Shown here one piece after another: positions 21,701-29,955 of a stretch of DNA of 64,000 bases. The notes beneath the pieces were generated by a model. The model was not told the origin of the DNA. It did not search any database and was given only the letters and a program-made list of their open reading frames with translations. The stretch lies in the NCBI GenBank assembly GCA_031216915.1, contig CM062296.1, positions 449,252,287-449,316,286 on the forward strand, written 5' to 3'. A program made the translations under genes and the position numbers. Numbering within the stretch: position 1 is the stretch's first letter; every line of letters begins with the position of its first letter. The stretch comes from Pictodentalium vernedei. Taxonomy: Eukaryota > Mollusca > Scaphopoda > Dentaliida > Dentaliidae.

Positions 21701-23319
21701 GCAAGCATTTATATTCCACTTTCTTGAAGGAAAGGCTTGTGGAATGCACCGTACCCCTGAATGATGTTATTCCCAAGGCAAATATATATACCTTCCTTAA
21801 CCCACCCCCAGCCAACCTGGACAAAGGCCGAGACAAACTCATGTCAAGTAAAGCAACTGCCGCAATAGTTACCCAGATGTTCGTTTCACTGCAAGCCCGG
21901 CCTGATTCAAACATGGATGAGTTTTTCATGCACGAGAATGCACGTGATCCGCCAGCATTATCCGATAGAGGTAAGCTACGGAGTGGGACAAAATCTCAAA
22001 TTCTCAATTGTTTACCAGCTATTCCTGCACAAGGGAAGAATTCAGCAGCTAGACAAGCTTCAGTTGTCATCTTGGATATGCCTGCTGTAGTCCATGTAAT
22101 CAAACCACAGAAAGCGGATCTGTTTGGAGAATATGCTCGATTGCAATTATTGCCATACATCGAATCTCTGATTAACACGAACACCACAAGGGTTGATGCG
22201 ATCTATGACTGTTACCCCGAAGGCAGTTTGAAGAATCAGACGCGAGCAAAACGCCTCGGTGAGACAGCAGTTAGGTTGATACGGGTGTCCGAGAACGTCC
22301 CTTTACCTAAAGGGAAGAATTGGCAGGCATTCTTGAAAGTTAGTGAGAATAAAGACGAATTTTTCAAGTTCCTGTCTGCTGAACTGCTGAAATTAACATC
22401 AACATCCGAGTACCAGTTGTTAACGACATCAGGAGAATATGTACTATGCAATAAGGATGTTAGCTTATGTGACATATCTCCATCGAACCACGAGGAAGCA
22501 GACACGCGCATGATGCTTCATCTCAACCATGCAGTCTCACAAGGTCACAAAATAGCTTTTCTTCGCACGGTTGATTCTGATGTCGTCATTCTGTCTTTGC
22601 ACCATTTCGCAACATTCCGTGACCTTGGACTCAGTGAGCTGTGGATTGGGTTTGGAATTGGAAAGGCATATAAAGATATGCCAATTCATGAGATAGCTTC
22701 ACAACTTGGACCTGATTACTGTAAGGCCCTGACTTTCTTCCACGCCTTCACAGGTTGTGATGTAACATCCAGCATGCTCGGCATTGGGAAGAAGACAGGA
22801 TGGAATGCATGGATGAATTTTCCCGCATCAACTGAAATGATGATAGAATTGACTGAGAATCCGCAAGTCTTTTCAGAGGATTCCCCTCATATGCAGCATA
22901 TCGAAAAACTCACCATACAGATGTACAGTAACAGTTGTGTCAGTACACGTGTCAATGATGCGAGACGGCATATGTTCACACATGGCCTTAAGTCTATGGA
23001 AAACATCCCGCCCACCAAAGCAGCTCTGTATCAACATGTAAAAAGGGTAATTCTTGTGTCATCTTTCATTTGGCATCGTGCTCTGCAGAAACACTTGTGT
23101 GTGCCAGACCCATCACAGTACGGATGGGAGTGGAATCCACGTCTCAATATTCTGGTCCCATTTTGGACTCACCTAGGAGACGCAAGTGCTGCATGTGCAC
23201 TGATGCTCCACTGTAGTTGTGCCAAGGCCTGCAAGGGCAATTGCAAATGCTTGAAAGCTGGATTAAGGTGCACACCTTTGTGTAAGTGTGAAGGTGGCTG
23301 TTGTAACAATATTGAGTAG
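18715..23319 (+). CDS. FEN1/XPG-like nuclease with zinc modules and CXC domain (1534 aa)
   Basis: The start is taken as ATG 18715 (MSENPLRV); upstream codons in frame lack ATG. Two similar C2HC modules lie at C17/C20..H87/C90 and C138/C141..H192/C195, each ending YHKTC. A central region of unknown fold has TDNID (487-490), GFLHLEM (689-695), HTNYCRWVPVFLRDM (828-842) and LDQSQEH (875-881). The C-terminal third matches the FEN1/XPG PIN-like fold: D1121 (ILDMP), D1165 (IYDCYP), E1261 and D1263 (HEEADTR), D1287 and D1289 (TVDSDVVIL), and D1349 in FTGCD followed by a helix-hairpin-helix-like LGIGKKTGW. FEN1 has the same seven carboxylates in this order. Residues 1500-1530 form a CXC cluster (CSCAKACKGNCKC...CKCEGGCC) as in tesmin/TSO1 proteins. 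I recall related large 'uncharacterised' proteins in cnidarians, molluscs and fish, but know no name for the family. Role in transposition is inferred. Confidence 0.85.
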   Translation: MSENPLRVRTSTDWERCCFCQQDSSKKLMRPYRESRFHDAYKAIEEDITRFLDNGVELPYNLTIDCLMRESDECMSMSLLTNKAIYHKTCRDSIRTHIVQRVLHKRERNEAVASCSTLSPKRTRTSFESGCDRKLPQCVYCHKREGDSSEPICRSMSDNNKLKIMAKEAENWVVFSRVNAAFDSAASDLYYHKTCYCKLANEARAAKSKKSKNAEHSASGLPYDPLVMAELITFVEHNDSAMKLVDLKNLYSRRLKQVGSDWLSEEIHSTRFKEHLLQKLGDGWDAFTQGRDVFISSRFRVGSLLSESLTRIVSEEEAKKIVDVGLLLRKHILISQAPFTGSFSSYCLSEPVPNSLLTLLRVLLEGTCSIQNLGDDETVNAKTRVACTISQMLISNSAKRSEHAQNVHQRRDRETPMPLYVGLKLHAHDRMKNLIRDFHQMGLSVSYDRVMDVRRSFARAVSLRFKNEGVVVPANCKRNVFSIGTTDNIDVSGRSDMHGTSITLIGQLSRDNVGTDPPPLSLDVPEDTQIELPDDYAFVPFVEDFGGDIRLESPDECNVRPNEYADLNVGENDWLSHVSQISNKGKVDGSWQLDEVPVTFSGFFSKHEDQDNVKPRAVIGVFPVFSEQKADSLSMQKHAMYVVREATAFVNPGQIPVIEGDCPLYARQKKCQWLFPEEIGEDRMVCMIGFLHLEMCTQEAGGKLMGGSGWERMFHLAKIFTPGVASSLLGGKHVKRTRQAYLLTLAWLEILRKNAYEIYCQQTGPHESFEMWEQRILSQSPTARYWGEIVRNFLLTSCQFVRNQRIGNWPGTLCSIDELCSYFFALGHTNYCRWVPVFLRDMSQLPRRHPSIHNKFMEGHFVVQRSERKFSMMGLDQSQEHSIQLLKEDSGPKGLYGQAEEKVVIELSRSEVLRVIDEYEYASFHTTSSDNTEHPESSVSEQKKFLNQLKSLLDLVNQGLIINPYDETSGQLVTLDTGEYMDPEVSKSLRSLPERGKHLYSTFLKERLVECTVPLNDVIPKANIYTFLNPPPANLDKGRDKLMSSKATAAIVTQMFVSLQARPDSNMDEFFMHENARDPPALSDRGKLRSGTKSQILNCLPAIPAQGKNSAARQASVVILDMPAVVHVIKPQKADLFGEYARLQLLPYIESLINTNTTRVDAIYDCYPEGSLKNQTRAKRLGETAVRLIRVSENVPLPKGKNWQAFLKVSENKDEFFKFLSAELLKLTSTSEYQLLTTSGEYVLCNKDVSLCDISPSNHEEADTRMMLHLNHAVSQGHKIAFLRTVDSDVVILSLHHFATFRDLGLSELWIGFGIGKAYKDMPIHEIASQLGPDYCKALTFFHAFTGCDVTSSMLGIGKKTGWNAWMNFPASTEMMIELTENPQVFSEDSPHMQHIEKLTIQMYSNSCVSTRVNDARRHMFTHGLKSMENIPPTKAALYQHVKRVILVSSFIWHRALQKHLCVPDPSQYGWEWNPRLNILVPFWTHLGDASAACALMLHCSCAKACKGNCKCLKAGLRCTPLCKCEGGCCNNIE

Positions 23320-24584
23320 TATACTGTCATGTTAGGACCAGTCATCTCCTATTCTGGTATTTTTTTTTCCATTTTCGGCCAGTTAACACATGTCATGTTT
23401 CTAGTTGAGTTGATTTTGCTAACAAATGTTCATCCCATGTGGCTTGCTACATTGTCCGGGGTATAGGAATACAGTTTTAGATTTCGGAAAATAGTCTGTT
23501 ATTTACTGCACAAGACGGTGTTAATTCATGCATAGCATGATACAATATCCCCAACTATTTTGCCTCTGTACAACAGTTGATACCTTCGTTCACCCGTGTG
23601 TTCATCTATGGTATCCTTGTCTTTCTCTGGCCATAGGCCACATGTGACTAGTCAGTTCCTACTCCATAGCAAATCAACTTGGAAATCCTTCATCTTGTAG
23701 CGCACTCATGTCTCAATGAATCCATACCTGAGTTGATCTAATAAATCTAACGTAAGGTATCAAATTGCCATACCGGATCATATTTCGATAAGTTATTCGC
23801 TAAAACATTTCGACCACTCATCGACATCAAAGGTCATGTTTTGGCTCCCAGTGGTGGCTATATCTCTATATCCCTGGTAAAGTAGCATACCATGAGGGAT
23901 GGGCATTAAGTGTCGGCAACATTAATCCTGACTTGGAACACACCACATCTTAACTGGCCGAAAATGAAGAATACTACTTGTAGTCAAAAAATATTCCTGT
24001 ACCTCGAATGACTGCAAACATACACTCACCCCTTCTAGTCCCATTTTGCCAATGTTCTATACTGGCAAGATAACATTGTATAATTAACAACGGGAACTAA
24101 TGCATCCCGAGTTCATTCCAGCACTGCCCTTGCTGGCAGACGTGTCGCTATGGTGTTGAGATTGAACCAGAACTCCTCTAGAAATTTGATAGTTTTATTT
24201 TCTTAGAAAATAAATCTATCGAAAATGCCGGAAGTTGAGAATAGACTGTCACTTTAATTGGATTATCAAATGTCCAAGTATCCCCACTGCTGCATACTAT
24301 CGAGTACCCTTGTTCATGTGTTGACAGGAATCTCTCATACCATGTTCATTTGACCATTGCATTCCCGAGAAACATTCAACACTAATTTATCTACGGACGG
24401 ACGATCATACTGACAGTCAGACACACAGACGCACACATCGACGGAAATTCTGATCCCATTATCCATTAATCTTCCCCCCAACTTGTTCCAAGGGCTTCAC
24501 TCCATCATTCACATCAATTACAGCACATGTATGGTGTTAGGTTTGGAGCTTCAGTTGTGCGATCGGCGAAAATAGCTTTTTTTC
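23320..24584. other. 3' non-coding part of the FEN-like element
   Basis: About 1.26 kb between the stop codon and the right TIR without an open frame of note. AATAAA-like signals occur near 23740 and 24206. A pyrimidine-rich block with TGACAGTCAGACACACAGAC lies near 24410-24435. Confidence 0.6.
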
Positions 24585-24749
24585 GATCCGCTTGGCGGCC
24601 ATTTTGGATTTCGCTGCTAGTGGTGGCTAGAGGATGGTGCCAACTTGTAGCCGATCGATTTTGAAATCTCTGATGCCTACCCTTACATCATGCCAAATTT
24701 CAGGAAGGTATCACCAAGTGCACAATTCTAGCGAATTCCTCCCCCGCTA
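24585..24749 (-). repeat. Right terminal inverted repeat of the FEN-like element
   Basis: Ends GAATTCCTCCCCCGCTA, the complement of the left terminus. Inner blocks TGGCGGCCATTTTGGATT, CAACTTGTAGCCGATCGA and GGTATCACCAAGTGCACAAT mirror the left TIR. Confidence 0.85.
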
Positions 24750-25376
24750 ATATGGGTATACAGCAATAGGATACACTTGCATCCCAAATATCAAGTCACT
24801 CAACCAAGTACTTCACAAGTTATTCAGGATTGAATTTGGGGACAGATGGATGGACAGATAGGCAATGACTCTGGCAATAAAATCTCGAATGACACCTGCA
24901 TTTCACTATAGGTATACAGCAATAGGATAGACTTCCATACCAAATATCAAGTCACTCAACCAAGTACTTTACAAGTTATTTATGATTGAATTTTGGGATG
25001 GACAGATGGATGGATGGATGGATGGATGGATGGACAGATGGACTGACAGATGGATGGACCTTGTACTGTGGGTAGACATCAAAAAGATATTTGCGCATCA
25101 AATATGAAGTCATTCCATTGAATACACTGCAAGTTATTCATGAATTAATCTCAAGGCAGACAAATTCTATGTCCATAAAGGGCAATGGCTCTGGCAATAA
25201 AATCTCGAATGACACCTGCATTTCACTATGAGTATACAGCAATAGGATACACTTGCATACCAAATATCAAGTCACTCAACCAAGTACAAGTTATTCATGA
25301 TTGAATTTTGGGACAGATGGATGGACGGACAGACGGATGGACAAGGCAATTCCTATATACCCCCACTAGGGGTATA

Positions 25377-25819
25377 AAAAACTAACTCAGTTTGTTCATG
25401 CAATTTTACAATTCAGATTTCATAATTGCATAAAAAATGTCATTTAAGAGTTAGATGCTCTTATAAAATGATATCATCACAATACTTGCTGTAAGAAGAA
25501 AACTCTCGTTACTTTGATCCTCTTCTCAATTCATCATACTAATTTAGAGGGACTGCTAGAGAGTTCACTGCATTTTTGTCTGTCAATTAAATGATTTTAC
25601 AAAATATTTTTACTTGGCTTTTGAAAAAAACATTTTTGTTTCTCAGGCACATCCCTTGTTACTTATATTACCAGGTAATCTCTTCAATTGTACTATTTTG
25701 CACTTAGAGATTAAAAGTTTAACCATCTATATATCTTGTTTGCCAGAGCTCGGTGAGCTCAGTGAAACAAAATATGTTAAATTTGCAACTGCATCATGGG
25801 AAATTTTCACCGCTGAAAG
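25377..25819. other. Intron between the two large elements
   Basis: AT-rich; a worn palindrome ATATATCTTGTTTGCCAGAGCTC...GAGCTCAGTGAAACAAAATATG at about 25727-25775, cited in parts, resembles the centre of the ACAGTGG foldbacks. No coding region. Confidence 0.45.
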
Positions 25820-26047
25820 TTAAAAAATTTATAGTAATTTATATATTTTTTATACTTTCCAATGACCCAGACTTAGCTGGTGCTAACTCTAAAAAATCTA
25901 AGGCCAAACACAAATTTTGCCCCCCAATCCCCAAAATTTGCATCTAAAACCAAAAGAAATCATGTCCTAAAGGACCTCCATACTTTGCCCCCACTGCGCA
26001 TGTGCAGTGTCAAGGACGTTCCGAAACTGGCGCCAATCACCATTCTT
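25820..26047 (+). repeat. Left inverted terminal repeat of the DIRS element
   Basis: From 25848 on it matches the complement of 32782-32984 almost base for base (CCAATGACCCAGACTTAGCT, GCCAAACACAAATTTTGCCC, GTCCTAAAGGACCTCCATAC). The outermost 28 bp (25820-25847) are unique to this end, an asymmetry typical of DIRS termini. Confidence 0.9.
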
Positions 26048-26121
26048 ACTAGCAGTGCCTGGTCAGCGCTATGTACTCAGCGGGGAGGTAAGAGTTCCCA
26101 ACTCCTGGAAGGGCCAACCCC

Positions 26122-26210
26122 GTCTGGGTCATTGGTAAGTATAAAAAATATATAAATTACTATAAATTTTTTAACATTTTTATACTGTACCAATGACCCA
26201 GACTTAGCTG
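26122..26210. repeat. Internal complementary region (ICR) of the DIRS element
   Basis: Bases 26122-26175 are the complement of the extreme left end (25820-25872) with one substitution and one indel. Bases 26176-26210 are the exact complement of the extreme right end (32950-32984). The two halves meet at AAC|ATTTTT. Such a fused copy of both termini is the template used to finish and circularise DIRS cDNA in the accepted model. Confidence 0.9.
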
Positions 26211-26809
26211 AATAGTAAAAAGGCTGGAGGGCCTAGGACATAGAGGAAAATCCAATAAGCTCAACTATATAATATAGAGTGAACCCCTCAAGGAGAAAAG
26301 GAGTATTAGGCTTTACATGTATCTTTCTTATTTTACTATAAATTAGAAAGATACAATACCCTTCATAATTGAGCACAATAACATTCATGTTCTCTATTAA
26401 CATCCAGTATAATCCATTATACTAATTATTTTTAAAGTAAGCCAATAAATAAAGTTAGTCCAGAGAATTGAGACTCTTTATATTCATTAAAAGTGTCCGA
26501 GGATTGTATATTAACGCCCGTTTGACACTTGACATATACAAATGCTTCACACCGAGCTACACTTTAAAAATATGACATGAATGAATTTTAACATTAATAT
26601 TACACTTTAAAACCAATCCGGAAACCACTCAGAATTACTGACACCGGAGGAGGAATTCCCTTGCTTTTCACTATAAAGCAGGTGACCTAAGGTAACACCC
26701 TCCCCCCCTCCCTTCCCCTTGCCCTGGGTCAAATAGCCCAGAGCAAAGAGGGCAGCAGGACGGAGTCACTGCCGGAACAGAAAGCCTGCATAACTATAGT
26801 TGCAACTGT

Positions 26810-28261
26810 TTAGTGGACGACATTCTGAGCAACAGATAACGGACCTAAACAATGCAGGTCTCCAGAAATGGACTCAATATTTCTGAGATAAAAATTCGTG
26901 AATGTGGATGGCTGAGACCAATAAGCAGCCTTCATTAAATCTGTAATAGCCACACTATTAGCATAAGCCCAAGATGTAGAAAGAGCTCTTACTTCATGAG
27001 CCGAAATCTTAAGCACAGACTGCTGGGAAGAAGATAAACTTTCATAAGCAGTACGGATAGTTAATTGAATCCATCTAGCAATAGAATGGACCGAAATGTC
27101 CTTTCTATTAGGCATCAGAGACAGAAAGAAACGTTTTCGTCCCTTTCTGATAAACTGAGATCTCTGTTTATAAATGCGTAAAGCTCTAACAGGACAGAGT
27201 AAAGGCCTACGCCTGTCTGAAGATGGAAGAGCCTTAATAACAATAGGTTCTGGATATTTATTAGGAGCCTGATTCTTAGCTAAAAATCCAACATTAGTAG
27301 TGAAGGTGATAGTGTTCCCGACACTACGATAGTGAGAATCGTCCACCGATAGAGCATGAAGCTCACTGACTCTTCTAGCAGAAGAGAAATCTAAGAGAAA
27401 AGCTGTCTTATACAACAAGAATTTGAAATCTACTGTCCCAAGAGGCTCAAATGGCTTTTCCTTAAGTTTAAGAAGAACCCAAGCTAAATTCCACTTAGGA
27501 ATTAACCTAAGAGTTCTGGGTCTATTTATCGAGAAGTTTCTAACTAACTTAGATAAAGAGACATTAGATCCAATTTGTAAACTATCGTGATGTGCATAGG
27601 TATCAGATAACATAGACCTATAACCCTTAATAGTAACAGGCTGCAGTTTGATTTCGTCGAACAAGTATACTAGAAAGTTTGCAATGTCTGGTATGGAGGG
27701 ATCAAAAATATCAACAGAATGATCCCTACACCAACGACGAAAAACCTTCCACTTAGCCGCATAATTTAGCGAAGAGGAGGTCCTCCTACAGTTAGAAATC
27801 GCGTCCACTGCTCGTCCTGTAAAGTGCTTGCCATGCAAGAAGGACCGCACCACGGAAAAACGTGAAGGTTGAGACCTTGCAGGTTGTGATGAAGTTAACA
27901 CGGTTTCCCCTGCGAAAGAAGATCCTCCTGTGGAGGAAGCTTTTGCGGTAGGTCCCACAACAGACACCTGAGTAGATTTATCCACGGTCTCTGTGGAGAC
28001 AGAGATGCTACCAACAGAATCTTGCACTGAGATTGTTTTATCTTTAGCAATATTTGCTGAATCAACGGCGCTGGAGGATATGCATATCCTATCATTCCGT
28101 CCCATGAGATCGATAGAGCGTCTACTGCAAATGCTCTTGGATCCGGGCACGGTGACACATACGTCTGCAACTGATTGTTGAGATGTGTCGCAAATAAGTC
28201 TATCATTGGCCGTTCCCACTGGTAGCAAATCTGATTGAATACTTGTTTGTTGAGAGTCCAC
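26810..28261 (-). CDS. DIRS tyrosine recombinase (483 aa), intact
   Basis: The catalytic domain fills residues 130-465. SAM-like helices (SSSLNYAAKWKVFRRWC, IKGYRSMLSDTYAHH) precede the catalytic part. The tetrad is visible: R296/R297 in SSARRVSEL, H422 and R425 in AHEVRAL, W448 in AAYWSQPSTF and the nucleophile Y458 in FTNFYLRNI. The N-terminal 130 residues are Ser/Thr-rich and overlap the end of the RT-RNase H ORF in another frame (27895-28261), as in other DIRS elements. The enzyme would integrate the circular cDNA. No stop or frameshift seen. Confidence 0.92.
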   Translation of the reverse strand: MDSQQTSIQSDLLPVGTANDRLICDTSQQSVADVCVTVPGSKSICSRRSIDLMGRNDRICISSSAVDSANIAKDKTISVQDSVGSISVSTETVDKSTQVSVVGPTAKASSTGGSSFAGETVLTSSQPARSQPSRFSVVRSFLHGKHFTGRAVDAISNCRRTSSSLNYAAKWKVFRRWCRDHSVDIFDPSIPDIANFLVYLFDEIKLQPVTIKGYRSMLSDTYAHHDSLQIGSNVSLSKLVRNFSINRPRTLRLIPKWNLAWVLLKLKEKPFEPLGTVDFKFLLYKTAFLLDFSSARRVSELHALSVDDSHYRSVGNTITFTTNVGFLAKNQAPNKYPEPIVIKALPSSDRRRPLLCPVRALRIYKQRSQFIRKGRKRFFLSLMPNRKDISVHSIARWIQLTIRTAYESLSSSQQSVLKISAHEVRALSTSWAYANSVAITDLMKAAYWSQPSTFTNFYLRNIESISGDLHCLGPLSVAQNVVH

Positions 28262-29955
28262 TCCGACGGCAACAAGCGACCCTTCCGTGAAAGGGAGTCT
28301 GCTAGTACATTCAGACGACCCGGTATATGACAGACTGAAAGTAGAACCTGATGTTCTAGAGCAAACAGAAGGATTCTCTCCGTTAGATTGAATAATGGAA
28401 CGGAATGAGTGCCTCCCTGGTTCCGTATATACGCCACTACTGTCGTATTGTCAGACAGAATTTGGACATGAGCTTTGTGAATAATGTCCATCCAATGACG
28501 TAACGCAAGCCAAATTGACATCATTTCCTTGATGTTTATGTGCTTGGTTAAGAACTGTGGATCCCAAAGACCATGGCATCTCGAGTCCGTTGGGATCAAT
28601 GTTGCACCCCAACCTATTTGACTGGCATCCGTCATAATGGTAAAACTCGGATCCGGCAACTGCAGCGGAACTCCCTGAGTTAACCACTGAATGTTTGCCC
28701 AAGTCTGAATCTCTTGTTTCACTTGATCTGACACGAGAACATCTATGTCGAGCGAATGAATCTTCACACTCCAGTTCTGAGTTAAGAACATTTGGAGAGG
28801 ACGAGTGCGCAACCGCCCCATCAGAATGAGATCCGCGGCGGCTCCGCACAAACCTATCAGTCTCATAAACTACCTCGCTGTGACTTTGTCTGCATGAAGA
28901 CAATAGCGAGCGTAACAACTGACTAATTTCGCTCTGGTTAACGGCAGACGAACGAGATTGTTGTGTGTCTCGAAGCTCATTCCCAGATGAGTGAATGACT
29001 TGGACGGCACCAGATCCGGCTTCTCCTCGTTCATAACAAAACCGAGACGTCGGAGCAATAGAAGCAGATTCTGAACATCGTTCTGAAGCGTTAACTCGTT
29101 GCCGTACCTCTGAAGAATGTCGTCCAGGAAGGCCGACGTTACCGCAGACGAATGAGCTCGGAAATACATCATTACCGAGTTCATTACCCGAGTGAAAGCC
29201 CAGGGTGCTAGGTTCAGTCCGAAGCACATCGCCCGGAATTGATACACAACTCCTAGGACTGCGAAGCGTAGATACTTTCTGAATGTCGGATGTACCATGA
29301 CATGAAAGTACGCATCCTTGAGATCTATGCTTGTAGCATAATCGTTCACCCGAATACTCGCTCTGACTGACCAAATCGTCTCCATATAAAATTTCGGAGC
29401 GACGATCAGCTTGTTTATCCAGCTCAAATCTATGACTGGACGGAATGAGCCGTCTGGTTTCGGAACCAGAAACAGATGGCTGTAGAATCCCGGTGTTTCC
29501 TGGTCTTCTACGGCCTCTACCGCGTTCTTCATTAAAAGAGACTGCACCTCCGATAAGAGAGCTTCTCTTTTTTGCGGATTTGACGGAAGTTGAGTCCATT
29601 TTGGACTTCGAGTTAACGGAGGCTTTCGTTTGAAGGATATTCTTAGACCTTCCGAAATCACCCCTCTCACCCAAGGGTCGTCCGTAATCGATGCCCACTC
29701 TTCTGAAACACTCGACAACCTTCCGCCAACCAGAACGCGATAGAGGTTGAAGCCATCACTTCCTGAACCTGTGAGGCCTGCGGGAGGAGAAACCACGTCC
29801 TCCATGACCCGCACCTCGTCCCGTCGACCTCGGGGCATCCGACCGATTGTCCCGGCCCGAAGGACGTCCCGCACGAGAGTCGCTGCCTTGACGGTCTCTT
29901 GAATAAGACCAAGAGGATGCACCGGAACCTCTATAGGAACCTTTCTTGGGTGCAT
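27895..29955 (-). pseudogene. DIRS reverse transcriptase - RNase H - methylase-like ORF, one stop
   Basis: One frame runs from 29955 to 27895, broken only by an in-frame TAG at 28870-28872. RT motifs: FLVPKPDGSFRPVIDL, SIDLKDAYFHVMVHP, FGLNLAPWAFT and the catalytic box FLDD (residues 276-279, instead of YxDD; xLDD forms are usual in DIRS). After the stop, RNase H follows with D80 (TDASQIGWGA), E114, D139 (SDNTTVVAYI) and D190 (ADSLSR). Next is the methylase-like block MIDLFATHLNNQ...YAYPP and ILLVASLSPQRPW found in DIRS elements. The first residues overlap the end of gag. With the stop the protein would be split between RT and RNase H. Confidence 0.9.

Larger units (their letters stand above)
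18192..24749 (+). mobile_element. TIR-bounded DNA element encoding a FEN1-like nuclease
   Basis: Both ends carry TAGCGGGGGAGGAATTCG in opposite orientation. The inverted match extends imperfectly for about 170 bp (GTGCACTTGGTGATACCTTC, GATCGGCTACAAGTTG, ATCCAAAATGGCCGCCA on the left and their complements on the right). A single intact gene (18715-23319) fills the interior. The flanks CACTA and ATATGGGTATAC, compared with the uninterrupted CACTATGAGTATAC and CACTATAGGTATAC of neighbouring repeat units, show an insertion with a TA or TAT duplication. No DDE, YR, HUH or RT signature was recognised in the product. The intact frame suggests a young insertion. The assignment as an autonomous transposon is inference from the TIRs, the empty site and the lone gene. 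Confidence 0.8.
18061..25376. mobile_element. Minisatellite element split by the FEN-like transposon
   Basis: The outer parts (18061-18191 and 24750-25376) share repeats: ACTCTGGCAATAAAATCT...GCATTTCACTAT at about 18150-18191, 24866-24910 and 25188-25230, and CAGCAATAGGATACACTTGC at 24761, about 24918 and 25238. A GGAT/GACA-rich tract precedes a terminal hairpin TATACCCCCACTAGGGGTATA (25355-25375) plus AAAAAC. The 5' end near 18061 (AAATACCCCC) may pair with it. The 6.56 kb element at 18192-24749 sits inside. Confidence 0.6.

Noticed and set aside
28451-29698. 415-aa open frame on the minus strand, overlapping RT
   Set aside because: Low-complexity Ser/Arg-rich translation in another frame of the RT-RNase H region, with no domain. 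The RT frame carries all motifs.
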